64,000 bases of DNA, taken from contig JAEKKJ010000013.1 in the NCBI GenBank assembly GCA_019510435.1, positions 62,001-126,000 of the forward strand, read 5' to 3'. Of the stretch, positions 1 through 8,224 are shown piece after piece. Within the stretch, counting starts at the first letter, position 1. Each line of letters starts with the position of its first letter. The translations under genes and the position numbers were made by a program. The notes under the pieces are model-generated. The model did no database searches and was not told where the DNA came from. It saw only the letters and a program-made list of their open reading frames with translations. This stretch comes from Caulobacterales bacterium (GTDB lineage Bacteria; Pseudomonadota; Alphaproteobacteria; Caulobacterales; Caulobacteraceae).

Positions 1-542
1 TTCGGGCGGCCGTCGGCGTCATAGGCCGTGCGCCGGATCGCGCCGATATTGCCGCCGTACACGTGGATGCTAACCGAGGGCCGGTCGGACAGGACGTTGG
101 ACACTTGGTGGATGTCGCCAATGCGGGGCGAGACCGGCTCCACCTGCCCGGCATCCAGACGGCGCGGCGGACCGTCCGGGACCAGCCGGCCGCCCCGGCG
201 GGCATACGTCTGCGACAGCTCCGCTCCGCGCAGCACGCCGATCAGGCCCCAGACCGTGTGGTCGTGCACCGGCGTCGCCTGGCCGGGCCCCCACACGAAG
301 CTCACCACTGAGAACCGCTCCAGGCTGTCGCAATGCAGGAGGTGCTGCTGGTAGCGATGGCCGCAGGCCTGACCGCAGGCCTCCGGCAGCCAGTCGTCTT
401 GGGCCACCAGATCCCGCAGCAGGACCCCGCCGGCCTCGAGGATGCGCGCCTCGGCTGCGGTCGCGCGCAGCAGAGCCGCGAAACCGCTGACGAAATCGCG
501 CAGCCGGCGCAGGTTTGGCGCGGTGAGGGCCTCAGCCGTCAT
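1..542 (-). CDS. Cysteine dioxygenase-like cupin (3' end cut by window edge)
   Basis: About 180 codons are visible; the gene reads leftward and runs off the window edge, so no stop is seen. The reading has the thiol dioxygenase (CDO type I, cupin fold) metal site: an H-x-H in PVHDHTVWG (His93, His95) and a third His in GDIHQVSN (about 145). The family oxidises thiols such as cysteine or mercapto-acids to sulfinates. The ATG overlaps the stop of the upstream binding-protein gene by 11 nt, so it is very likely the last or near-last gene of the ssu-type operon. This suggests that a thiol or sulfinate intermediate is handled here; the actual substrate is not known. Confidence 0.8.
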   Translation of the reverse strand, partial: MTAEALTAPNLRRLRDFVSGFAALLRATAAEARILEAGGVLLRDLVAQDDWLPEACGQACGHRYQQHLLHCDSLERFSVVSFVWGPGQATPVHDHTVWGLIGVLRGAELSQTYARRGGRLVPDGPPRRLDAGQVEPVSPRIGDIHQVSNVLSDRPSVSIHVYGGNIGAIRRTAYDADGRP

Positions 543-1503
543 GGCCCAGCTCGGCGTTCAGCTCGGTGGTCCACAGTGGGCGGACGTCGACCTTGGCGGG
601 GATGGCGCCAAGGGCGGCGAAGGTGTCGGCGACAGCCTGCTGGGAGGCGATGGCGGCCTCGTCCACGGGCGCCAGGCGGGTGGGCGCGCTGCGCTCGCGG
701 TGTTGCTGCAGGTAGGCGGCGACCGGCGCGCCGGTCGCGGCGGCCTGGGCGGCGGCCCAGGCGTCGGGGTGAGCGTCGGCCCAGGCGTAGGCCTGCTTCA
801 CCCGCTTCAGGTGGTCGATGATCGCCGCCTTGCGGGCCGGCTCGGCGAGGGCCTCGGAGAGTGCGGCCTGGACATAGTTGCCGGACAGGCGGCCAAGCCC
901 GGTCGCCAGCACCCGCGCACCCAGTCGCGCGCGAGCCAGCGTGCCCTGCACGCCATAGATCACCCAGGCGTCCAGCGACCCCTGCGTGAACGCCGACAAG
1001 CCGTCCTGCGGCGTGAGCGCCACCGGCTGGATATCGGCGAAGGTCAGGCCCTTCTCGGCCAGCAACCGGGCCAGGAAATACTGCGCCGTCGTGGCGCGGA
1101 CATAGCCCACCCGCTTGCCCTTCAGGTCCGCCGCCGAGCGGATGAGCGAGTCCTTGGGGACCAGGGTCACCTGGGCGTTCACGTCGCCGGCCTGGACGGC
1201 CACCAGCCGCAGCCGCTTCGAACGGCCGGCCACGAAGATCGGCGGAATCTCGCTCATGGAGCCGATGTCGATGGCGTCGGCGTCGATGGCCTCGGCGATC
1301 AGGTTGCCGCTGGCGAACTCGGACCAGGCGATCTTGTAGGGCGCTGCGGCCAGGCCGGCCGCGGCCAGCAGCGGCTGCAGGCCGCCCTTGTAGGTGGCCA
1401 CGCGCAGGGTCGTGGTCCCGGCCGCGGGCTTCGGCGCGCAGGCGGCGAGGGCGGCGGCTCCGGTCAGGACCCCGCGGCGGGAGAGGCGAAGGAGGTCGCT
1501 CAT
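532..1503 (-). CDS. ssuA: ABC transporter substrate-binding lipoprotein, SsuA/TauA-type
   Basis: A 323-residue periplasmic binding protein for sulfonate-type substrates. The N-terminus has a twin-arginine-like start (SRRGVL) and a lipobox LAAC with Cys near residue 22, so it should be exported and lipid-anchored. The body has features of the NMT1/SsuA family, including the segments DIGSMSEIPP and LKGKRVGYVRATTAQY. It starts 1 nt inside the aldolase stop (TGATG) and overlaps the dioxygenase-like gene by 11 nt, so it is translationally coupled on both sides. With ssuB and ssuC about 4 kb upstream on the same strand it would complete one importer. True ligand unknown; the ssuA symbol rests on the cluster context. 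Confidence 0.85.
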   Translation of the reverse strand: MSDLLRLSRRGVLTGAAALAACAPKPAAGTTTLRVATYKGGLQPLLAAAGLAAAPYKIAWSEFASGNLIAEAIDADAIDIGSMSEIPPIFVAGRSKRLRLVAVQAGDVNAQVTLVPKDSLIRSAADLKGKRVGYVRATTAQYFLARLLAEKGLTFADIQPVALTPQDGLSAFTQGSLDAWVIYGVQGTLARARLGARVLATGLGRLSGNYVQAALSEALAEPARKAAIIDHLKRVKQAYAWADAHPDAWAAAQAAATGAPVAAYLQQHRERSAPTRLAPVDEAAIASQQAVADTFAALGAIPAKVDVRPLWTTELNAELGHDG

Positions 1504-2351
1504 CAGTCGAAGAGGTCCGGCTCTTCCTCGCTGACGATGTCCCAGTAGGGCTGGAAGGCGAAGACGCCGCCGATCTCGCTGCCCACCTGGCCGGCCGTGT
1601 GGCGCGCCACGTCATGCGGGATCGGCCGCGTCTGGCCGGCGGCTTCCGCCAGCAGCTGCACCTGGCAGGCATTCTCCAGCGCCAGGTAGCGCCAGACGGC
1701 GGCCTCCACCGTCTGGCCGACGGTGAGGATGCCGTGGTTCTGCAGGATCACGGCCTTTCGCGGGCCCAGGGCCTCGGCGATCTTCTCGCCCTCGCTGGTG
1801 TCGAGCACCACGCCCGAGAACTCGCTGAACAGCGAGTGATCTTCATAGAACGCCGCCGCGTCCTGGGTGAGCGGGTCCAGCAGCCGGCCGAGGGTCGACC
1901 AGGCCTTGCCGTAGAGCGAGTGGGAGTGGGCCGCGGCGACCACGTCCGGCCGCGCCTTGTGCAGTTCCGAGTGGATGGCGAAGGCGGCCCGGTTCAGGCG
2001 CGGCTTGGCCCTGGCCGGCGGCTGCACGATCTCGCCCTCGTGGCTCACCAGCATCAGGTCGGAGACGCGGATGCGGCTGAAGTGGACCCCCGCCGGATTG
2101 ACCCAGAAGTGGTCGGGGCGCTCCGGGTCGCGGGCGGTGATGTGGCCGGCCCCGCCCATGTCGAAGCCGGCGCGGGCGAACAGGCGATAGCCGGCGGCCA
2201 AGCGCTGTTTGCGGAACAGGCGTTCCTGCTCGAGCGTCGGCTGCTGCGGGATCGGCGCCGTGGCGCCAAGAGCGCGTTCGGGCAAGACGGTCTGGATCTT
2301 GGCCGGATGGGCGGCGGGGGTCCCGGTCGGGCGCGGGATGGCGAGGGTCAT
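1503..2351 (-). CDS. Class II aldolase/adducin family protein
   Basis: The start chosen is the ATG at 2351 (MTLAIP), which gives 282 residues, the usual length for this family; longer in-frame starts run into the neighbouring gene. Zn-site features of class II aldolases are visible: AAAHSHSLYGKAWSTLG (H-x-H) and a third His in AVILQNHGILTVG. Such enzymes cleave or epimerise hydroxy-carbonyl sugars and acids using a metal-bound enediolate. Placement between a 2-hydroxyacid dehydrogenase and a sulfonate-binding protein suggests a role in processing the carbon skeleton left after desulfonation, which is inference. Confidence 0.87.
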   Translation of the reverse strand: MTLAIPRPTGTPAAHPAKIQTVLPERALGATAPIPQQPTLEQERLFRKQRLAAGYRLFARAGFDMGGAGHITARDPERPDHFWVNPAGVHFSRIRVSDLMLVSHEGEIVQPPARAKPRLNRAAFAIHSELHKARPDVVAAAHSHSLYGKAWSTLGRLLDPLTQDAAAFYEDHSLFSEFSGVVLDTSEGEKIAEALGPRKAVILQNHGILTVGQTVEAAVWRYLALENACQVQLLAEAAGQTRPIPHDVARHTAGQVGSEIGGVFAFQPYWDIVSEEEPDLFD

Positions 2352-2362
2352 GGCGGGCTCCG

Positions 2363-3313
2363 TCAGTAGCCGCGGCCCAGGTCGACGACGCCTTCCAGCG
2401 GCGACCCGTGGCGGAAGCGGATGAGGTTCTGGGCGAACTGGGCGGCAAGGTTCTGGCGCGTGTCGGGCGTATGCACCGAGGTGTGGGGTGAGAGGCGCAC
2501 CCTGGGATGGCCGTAGTAGCGGTGGTTGAACGGCAGCGGCTCGGGGTGGGTGACGTCCAGGCTGGCCAGGCTGACGCGGCCGTTGTCCAGCGCATCCAGC
2601 AAGGCGTCGTCGTCGATCAGGGCCCCGCGGGCGATGTTGATCAGGTGCAGGCCGGGCTTGGCATGGGCCAGCAGCTTGCGGTTCACCAGGCGGAAGGTTT
2701 CCGGAGTGGCGGGCGCGGCCAGCACGACGTGGTCGGAGCGTTCGAACAGCTCGCAGAAGTCGTGCACCTGCTCGACGCCCGGGACGTCGATCGGCGTCTT
2801 CGAGCGCCGGATCGCCAGCACCTTGAGGCCGAGGGCCGCGGCGCGCGGCGCCAGCGCCTCGCCGATCGAGCCGTAGCCGACGAGACCCAGCGTCTGGCCC
2901 TGGACCAGGCTGATCGGCGTCGGCGCCCACTGTTCGAAGCGGTCGATCCAGATGTCGGGGATGCGCTTGGCCGCCGCGAAGATGGCGGCCAAGGCGAACT
3001 CAGCCAGGGCGACGGCCGAACTGCCACGGGCGGAGGTGACCACCGGGCCGTCGAACAGCCACTGCGGGTAGAAGTCGATCCCGACCGAGACCAGCTGCAC
3101 CCACTTCACGTCGAACGGCCAGCCGGGCGGCGGCGTAGGGGGCAACGAGCCGCCCGCCTTACGGAAGGGCGCGGCGATCAGGACCTTCGCCTCGTGCGGC
3201 AGGGCGGCGGGTGGCCCCGGCGGGACGGCCAGGATATCCACCTCCGGCAGGGCCTCGGCGAAGGCGGTGTTGAACGCCGCGTTCAACTGGCTGGCGACGA
3301 CCAGGCGACCCAT
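2363..3313 (-). CDS. D-2-hydroxyacid dehydrogenase, NAD(P)-binding
   Basis: A 316-residue protein of the D-isomer-specific 2-hydroxyacid dehydrogenase family. The Rossmann dinucleotide loop is GYGSIGEALAPRA; the catalytic Arg lies in NIARGALIDDDALLDAL, the Glu in DVTHPEPLP and the His in LSPHTSVHTP. It interconverts a 2-oxoacid and a D-2-hydroxyacid with NAD(P)H. It sits 2 nt from the monooxygenase gene and 11 nt from the aldolase gene, clearly in one transcription unit. It could reduce or oxidise a small acid or sulfo-acid generated in the pathway; the substrate cannot be read from sequence. Confidence 0.88.
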   Translation of the reverse strand: MGRLVVASQLNAAFNTAFAEALPEVDILAVPPGPPAALPHEAKVLIAAPFRKAGGSLPPTPPPGWPFDVKWVQLVSVGIDFYPQWLFDGPVVTSARGSSAVALAEFALAAIFAAAKRIPDIWIDRFEQWAPTPISLVQGQTLGLVGYGSIGEALAPRAAALGLKVLAIRRSKTPIDVPGVEQVHDFCELFERSDHVVLAAPATPETFRLVNRKLLAHAKPGLHLINIARGALIDDDALLDALDNGRVSLASLDVTHPEPLPFNHRYYGHPRVRLSPHTSVHTPDTRQNLAAQFAQNLIRFRHGSPLEGVVDLGRGY

Positions 3314-3315
3314 GG

Positions 3316-4416
3316 CTATTCCGCCGCCAGGACCCGCGGGGCCCCGCGCTCAGCCACGGCGTGTCGGAGCGCGGGCAGCAGCTCGTGGCCGTACTGGATG
3401 GCGTCCTCCAGCGGGTCGAAGCCGCGGAACAGGAACTTGGTGATGCCCAGGTCGTAGTAGTCGAGCAGCGACTCCACGACCTGGTCCGGCGTGCCCACCA
3501 GCGAGGTGGAGTTGCCCTGCGCGCCGGTCAGCGCCGCGATCTCGGTCCACAGGCGCTTGTCGCGGACCGCGCCGCCCTGGGCCGCCTCGATCAGCCGCTG
3601 GCCGCCGCGGGCGGTGACGTAGCGGCTCTGGCCGCCGCGGGCCTCCTTCAGCGCCTTGGCGTCGTCGAGGATGCGGGCGGCCTTCGCCCAAGCCTCGTCC
3701 TCGGTGCGGGCGATGATCGGGCGCAGCGACATGGAAAACTGGATCTCCCGCCCGTTCGCGGCCGCCGCAGCGCGCACGCGGCCGACGAGCTCGGCGGCCT
3801 GCTCCAGCGTCTCGCCGAACAGGGCGTAGACGTCGGCCTGCCGCCCGGCCACCTCGACCGCCTCGTCCGAAGCGCCTCCGAAGAAGATCGGCAGGTGCGG
3901 CTGCTGCAGGGTCTTCACCGCCGCCGGCGCGCCCTTCACACGGTAGTACGGGCCCTCGTGGTCGAAGGGCTTGCCGCTGGTCCAGGCCTTGCGCAGGACG
4001 GTGATGTAGTCGTCGGAGCGGGCGTAGCGCTCGGCCTTGGTCAGGAAGTCGCCGTCGCGCTGCTGCTCCTCGTCCGAGCCGCCGGTGATGATGTGCACGG
4101 CCAGACGGCCGTCGCTGAGCTGGTCCAGGGTTGCGAGCTGGCGGGCCGCGAGCGTCGGGGCCGTGAACCCCGGCCGGTGCGCCAGCAGGAACTTCAGCCT
4201 CGTGGTCTGGGCCGCGGCATAGGCCGCCACCTGGAAGCCGTCCGGCGAGGCGGCGTTGTAGCCGATCAGCACCCGGTCGAAGCCGGCGTACTCGTGGGCC
4301 TTGGCGTGGGCGGCCAAGTAGGCCTTGTCGATCCACGGGCTCTTGGCGGCGTGGGTCTCGGACTGATGCTGGGTGGAGATCAGGCCGAGGATTTCGAGCT
4401 GAGGCGTGTCGGTCAT
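3316..4416 (-). CDS. ssuD: LLM-class flavin monooxygenase, alkanesulfonate monooxygenase (SsuD)-like
   Basis: 366 residues, bacterial luciferase-like TIM barrel. Typical signatures of the SsuD/SfnG branch are LAHRPGFTAPTLAARQLATLD, here split as LAHRPGF and ARQLATLDQLSDGRLAVHI, then GGSDEEQQRDGD and FGGASDEAVEVAGRQADVYALFGE. These enzymes use FMNH2 and O2 to cleave C-S bonds, releasing sulfite and an aldehyde. No dedicated flavin reductase gene is visible in the operon. Flanked by an acyl-CoA-dehydrogenase-type flavoprotein and a hydroxyacid dehydrogenase. The symbol is by family and context; the substrate may be another organosulfur compound. Confidence 0.85.
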   Translation of the reverse strand: MTDTPQLEILGLISTQHQSETHAAKSPWIDKAYLAAHAKAHEYAGFDRVLIGYNAASPDGFQVAAYAAAQTTRLKFLLAHRPGFTAPTLAARQLATLDQLSDGRLAVHIITGGSDEEQQRDGDFLTKAERYARSDDYITVLRKAWTSGKPFDHEGPYYRVKGAPAAVKTLQQPHLPIFFGGASDEAVEVAGRQADVYALFGETLEQAAELVGRVRAAAAANGREIQFSMSLRPIIARTEDEAWAKAARILDDAKALKEARGGQSRYVTARGGQRLIEAAQGGAVRDKRLWTEIAALTGAQGNSTSLVGTPDQVVESLLDYYDLGITKFLFRGFDPLEDAIQYGHELLPALRHAVAERGAPRVLAAE

Positions 4417-4437
4417 GGGAGCTTCCGGAAATGGAGG

Positions 4438-5592
4438 TCAGTGGGCGAGTTTGGCGAAGGCGGCCCTACCGGCGGCGGTGAGCACCACGTCGGCCTGCGG
4501 TGTGTGGATCCGGCCGCAGAGCACGTCGCGGTAGTGCCGCTGCAGGGGGTTATGGCGGGACAGGCCGGGGTTGCCGGCCGCCGCGATCGCCTTCTCCACG
4601 GCGGCGATGGCGTTCTCGGTGACCAGGTGCTTGACCAATCCCCCGTGCGCCGGGCCCAGCCGGCCCTCGGCCGCGGAGTCCAGCAACACGCGGTTCTGCA
4701 GCAGCAGGCCGTCGATGGTTCCGACCAGCTCCTGGAAGCGGGGCAGGGTGGAGAGCGGGGCGCCGAGGTTGGCGGGGACCCGCTCGGTCAGCCAGCGCAC
4801 GAACCAGTCGCGGGCGCTCACTGCCACGGCGTTGTAGATCGCCGAGGTCAGCACTGGCGACCAGACCGCCATCGCCGGGTCCGGCGGCTGCGGCGCGCCG
4901 GGTGGCTTGGGCGACAGCGCGTGCTCGGCGGGAACCGGGGTGTCCTCGAAGATGACGTCATGGCTGCCGCTGGCGCGCAGGCCGGTGTGGTCCCAGGTCT
5001 CTTCGATCCGGCGGCCGGGGGAATCACGGTGCACCAGGAAGCCGCCGACCCGCGGCTCGGGCTCGTCCGTCCGCGCCCAGACGATCATCCAGGTAAGCGC
5101 CGGCGATCCGGTCGAGTAGATCTTGCGGCCGGACAGGCTCCAGCCGTCCGCGGTGCGCCGCGCGATGGTGGCCGGTAGGCCGCCGCGGGCGGGCGTGCCG
5201 AGCTCCGGCTCGACCCGTAACGCGTTGATCAGGGCGCCGGTCTCGATCGCGTCGCGGACCACGCGGGCCTTCAGGTCATCCGTCCAGCCGGCCCGGCCGT
5301 CCAGGGAGGCGTGGAACAGGTACTGCATGGTCAGCACCAGCGCCGTCGCCGGCTCGCCACGCGCCACGGCCTCCACGACCTTCAGCGTGGTCGCCAGGTC
5401 CGCGCCGCCGCCGCCCAGGGCCTTCGGCGCCGTCAGCGCCAGCAGGCCTTCGTGGCGCAGGCGGACGAAGTTCTCGAACGGGAAGCTCGAGTCGCGGTCA
5501 TGCCCCTCGGCGCTGGCGGCGAAGGCCTCCGTGAGGTTCGGCAGGATTTCGTCCAGGCTCCGTGTGACGGGCCGGGCCAGGGCGGCGCTCAC
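4438..5592 (-). CDS. Acyl-CoA dehydrogenase-family flavoprotein (SfnC/DszC-like)
   Basis: 384 residues from a GTG start at 5592 that shares a GTGA overlap with the ssuB stop. The fold is that of acyl-CoA dehydrogenases: an N-terminal helical part (LRHEGLLALTAPKALGGGG), then a flavin-binding middle domain (SLSGRKIYSTGSPALTWMIVWA), then a C-terminal helical bundle. Proteins of this branch near ssu or sfn genes are thought to act as flavin-dependent oxygenases or accessory dehydrogenases in sulfur scavenging rather than in beta-oxidation. I do not see evidence for a CoA substrate. Operon position between transporter ATPase and monooxygenase supports the sulfur role. Confidence 0.8.
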   Translation of the reverse strand: MSAALARPVTRSLDEILPNLTEAFAASAEGHDRDSSFPFENFVRLRHEGLLALTAPKALGGGGADLATTLKVVEAVARGEPATALVLTMQYLFHASLDGRAGWTDDLKARVVRDAIETGALINALRVEPELGTPARGGLPATIARRTADGWSLSGRKIYSTGSPALTWMIVWARTDEPEPRVGGFLVHRDSPGRRIEETWDHTGLRASGSHDVIFEDTPVPAEHALSPKPPGAPQPPDPAMAVWSPVLTSAIYNAVAVSARDWFVRWLTERVPANLGAPLSTLPRFQELVGTIDGLLLQNRVLLDSAAEGRLGPAHGGLVKHLVTENAIAAVEKAIAAAGNPGLSRHNPLQRHYRDVLCGRIHTPQADVVLTAAGRAAFAKLAH

Positions 5593-6389
5593 GCCACGAT
5601 CTCCCCGCTCGGGAAGGCCAGCAGAGCCCCTTCCACCGGCCGGCGCTGGCCGGCGTCCACGCCCAGCTTGGCGAGCAGCCGGGCGCGGATGTCCTGGAAC
5701 GTGGCGTCTGTCGCGCGCGGCCGCGGCAGGTCGATCCGCTCCTCGGCCGCAATGCGCCCATCCTCCAGCACCAGCACCCGGTCCGCGAGCGCCACGGCCT
5801 CGTCCACGTCATGGGTCACCAGTAGCACCGCCGGCGCGTGCCGCTTCCACAGCGATAGCACCAGCTCGTGCATCTTCAGCCGCGTCAGGGCGTCCAGCGC
5901 CGCGAACGGCTCGTCCAGCAGCAGAAGGCCGGGGTCGCGCACCAGCGCGCGAGCCAGCGATACCCGCTGCGCCTCGCCGCCCGAGAGCGTCGCCGGCCAG
6001 ACGTCCAGGCGGTGCTCAAGGCCGACCTCGGTCAAGGCCGCCTCGGCGCGGGCGCGGATATCGCCGCCGCGCAGGCCGAGCGCGACGTTGCGCCAGACCT
6101 TCTTCCACGGCAGCAGGCGCGCGTCCTGGAACACCACGGCGCGGGCCGTCGGCGTCTGCACCTGGTCCAGTGGCGCCGGATCGATCCCGGCGAGGGTCCG
6201 CAGCAGGGTGGTCTTCCCGGAGCCGGAGCGCCCCAGCAGGGCGACGAACTCGCCGCGGCCGATCTGGATATCGAGATCGTGCAGGACCGTGACGTCGCCG
6301 AAGCGACGGCTGAAGTTGCGGACCTGGACGGCCGGTCCGGCTGTGGAAGGCCGCCAGTCGTTCGAGGGTCGCGCGAGGGGAGACGCCAT
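5589..6389 (-). CDS. ssuB: ABC transporter ATPase, SsuB/TauB-type
   Basis: 266 residues with all ATPase motifs in order: Walker A GRSGSGKTTLLRTLAG, Q-loop VVFQDARLLPWKKV, signature LSGGEAQRVSLARAL, Walker B GLLLLDEPFAALD and H-loop LLVTHDVDEA. The VFQDxRLLPW segment is characteristic of nitrate/sulfonate/taurine importers. It lies 18 nt downstream of the permease gene and overlaps the flavoprotein gene by 4 nt. It energises uptake of the ligand bound by the lipoprotein encoded at 532-1503. Confidence 0.92.
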   Translation of the reverse strand: MASPLARPSNDWRPSTAGPAVQVRNFSRRFGDVTVLHDLDIQIGRGEFVALLGRSGSGKTTLLRTLAGIDPAPLDQVQTPTARAVVFQDARLLPWKKVWRNVALGLRGGDIRARAEAALTEVGLEHRLDVWPATLSGGEAQRVSLARALVRDPGLLLLDEPFAALDALTRLKMHELVLSLWKRHAPAVLLVTHDVDEAVALADRVLVLEDGRIAAEERIDLPRPRATDATFQDIRARLLAKLGVDAGQRRPVEGALLAFPSGEIVA

Positions 6390-6407
6390 GGCGATGAACT
6401 CTTCGGT

Positions 6408-7217
6408 TCAGGATTTGATGAAGGTCGGACGCCAGGCGAGCGCCCGGGCTTCCAGCGTGCGGACGAGCTGGTCGGCGGCGAGGCCGAGGCTCGCATAGAC
6501 CACCAGGCAGACGACGATGACGTCGGTGCGCATGAAGTCGCGGGCGTTGTTGATCAGGTGGCCGATCCCGGCCGAGGCGTTGATCTGCTCGGCCACCACG
6601 AGGACCAGCAGCGACACGCCGAGCGCATAGCGCAGGCCGACCAGGAAGGAGGGCAGGGCGCCGGGCAGGATCACGTGGCGGATCAGCTCCGCCTGGCTGA
6701 GCCCGAAGCTCTTCCCCGCCTCGATTAGCCGCGCGTCGACGCCGCGGATGCCGGAGAACAGGTTCATGTAGATCGGGAACACGGTCGCCACGGCGATCAG
6801 GGTGATCTTCGGGGTCTCGCCGATCCCGAACCAGACAATGAACAGTGGCGTGAGCGCCAGCACCGGGATCGTTCGCTTCAGCTGCATCAAGGGGTCGATG
6901 GCCGTCTCGCCGCCCCGGGAGAGGCCAGCAGCCAGCGCCAGGACCACGCCCGCCGACAGCCCGAACGCCAGGCCGGCGAGGGCGCGCGCCAGGGAGACGG
7001 CGAGGTTCGCGGGCAGCTCGCCGCCGACCACCATGGACCAGAAGGTGAGCGCGACCGCCGACGGCCCCGCCAGGATGCGCTCGGGGATCACGCCGGTGCG
7101 CGATCCGAGCTCCCACACAAGCAGCAGCAGAAGGGGCGAGACCCAACGTCCGCCGCGAAGGCGGAACCTCGGTACGGTGAAGCTGGAAGTTTTTCTATCG
7201 AGCGTGATCGACGACAC
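6408..7217 (-). CDS. ssuC: ABC transporter permease, SsuC/TauC-type
   Basis: Inner-membrane permease with about six hydrophobic segments (first one WVSPLLLLLVWELG) and the EAA loop that contacts the ATPase (AGKSFGLSQAELIRHVILPG). I place the start at the GTG at 7217, 7 nt after a GGAG, giving 269 residues, the normal size. A TTG at 7274 would add 19 residues and intrude on the divergent promoter region. First gene of the minus-strand sulfonate operon, so its promoter lies in the 134-bp gap facing the LysR gene. Confidence 0.88.
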   Translation of the reverse strand: MSSITLDRKTSSFTVPRFRLRGGRWVSPLLLLLVWELGSRTGVIPERILAGPSAVALTFWSMVVGGELPANLAVSLARALAGLAFGLSAGVVLALAAGLSRGGETAIDPLMQLKRTIPVLALTPLFIVWFGIGETPKITLIAVATVFPIYMNLFSGIRGVDARLIEAGKSFGLSQAELIRHVILPGALPSFLVGLRYALGVSLLVLVVAEQINASAGIGHLINNARDFMRTDVIVVCLVVYASLGLAADQLVRTLEARALAWRPTFIKS

Positions 7218-7351
7218 CGGCGGGCTCCAGCGGAAAGCGCAGCGATTCCGATTGCGCTTTGCCTTGCCCGACAAAGCCGTTTAATTCCTATCAGTTCAAT
7301 AGACTTTCCCTGAAGGGGGTCATTAGCAATGCTCATAGGTCCAAGGGCGGC
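7218..7351. promoter_or_regulatory. Divergent promoter region between ssu operon and lysR
   Basis: The 134-bp gap between divergently transcribed ssuC and lysR is AT-richer than its surroundings (7280-7312). It holds a small dyad CTAT-N7-ATAG at 7288-7302 that could be part of a LysR-type site. The arms are only 4 bp, so the dyad alone is weak; the divergent layout is the stronger argument for autoregulation plus operon control. Confidence 0.45.
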
Positions 7352-8224
7352 ATGGCGGTGAACCTCCCCACCGAACTGCTGCGCAGCTTCGCTGCGATCG
7401 TGGATTCCGGATCCATGCTGCGCGCGACGGAGCGGGTGTTCGTCACCCAGTCGGCGCTGAGCCTGCAGATGAAGCGGCTGGAGGAAACGGTGCAGTCGTC
7501 GCTGTTCCAGCGCGAGGGTCGCCGCCTGGCCTTGACCCCGGCCGGCCAGACGCTGCTGACCTACGCGCGCGAGATCCTGGCCACCAACGACCGGGCGGTC
7601 TCGGCCCTGAACGGCGACGCCCTGGCCGGCCCCGCGCGGGTGGGCCTGGTCCAGGACTTCGCCGAGACCCTGTTGTCCGGCGTCCTGGCCCGGTTCGCGC
7701 ACCTGAATCCTGACGCCCAGCTGCAGATTCGCGTGGGCGGCTCTCCGGCCTTGCTGGAAGAGCTCGAGGCCGACCGCCTGGACGTGGTGCTCTGCATGGG
7801 GGCGGCGGACGACGCGGCGGCGATCCGGGTGGCGCCGATGATCTGGATGGGCGAGAGCCGGCTTGCCGACAGCGAGGCGTTGCCACTGGCCATCCTGGAG
7901 CGGCCGTGCCGGTTCCGCGACGCCGCCCTGGCCGCGCTGGACGCGGCGGGCCGTTCCTACCGGGTGGTCCTGGAAACGCCGAGTCTCTCCGTGCTCCGGG
8001 CCGCCGTGGATTCCGGCCTGGCGCTCACCTGCCGCACACGCATCTTTTCGGACCGGGTTCTCGACGCGCAGGCGGCGGCCAGCCTTCCGAACCTTCCGAA
8101 CGTCGCCTACGTCCGCCACACCCGCGCCAGCCCACACCCGACGATCGCTCGACTCGGGGAACTGATGAACGCCGCGGTGCTCGATCTCCAGCCGGAGGAT
8201 CAGCCGATGAAGCTCAGCGCGTGA
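7352..8224 (+). CDS. LysR-family transcriptional regulator of the ssu-type locus
   Basis: The start chosen is the ATG at 7352 (MAVNLPTELLRSF), preceded by an AAGGGCGG-type site; upstream in-frame starts add residues outside the family. That gives 290 residues. The N-terminal winged helix reads LLRSFAAIVDSGSMLRATERVFVTQSALSLQMKRLE and is followed by a periplasmic-binding-like effector domain. It is divergent from the permease gene and overlaps the downstream oxidoreductase gene by GTGA. It probably controls the sulfonate operon in response to a sulfur metabolite; effector unknown. Confidence 0.88.
   Translation: MAVNLPTELLRSFAAIVDSGSMLRATERVFVTQSALSLQMKRLEETVQSSLFQREGRRLALTPAGQTLLTYAREILATNDRAVSALNGDALAGPARVGLVQDFAETLLSGVLARFAHLNPDAQLQIRVGGSPALLEELEADRLDVVLCMGAADDAAAIRVAPMIWMGESRLADSEALPLAILERPCRFRDAALAALDAAGRSYRVVLETPSLSVLRAAVDSGLALTCRTRIFSDRVLDAQAAASLPNLPNVAYVRHTRASPHPTIARLGELMNAAVLDLQPEDQPMKLSA

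Noticed and set aside
1912..1930. GAGTGGGAGTG-like sequence resembling the guaA end
   Set aside because: It lies inside the aldolase gene, encodes its His-Ser-His active site on the other strand and lacks the ACCATAGAG context, so it is a coincidence.
7288..7302. CTAT-N7-ATAG as a specific LysR operator
   Set aside because: Arms of only four bases; kept only as part of the promoter region and not claimed as a finding.
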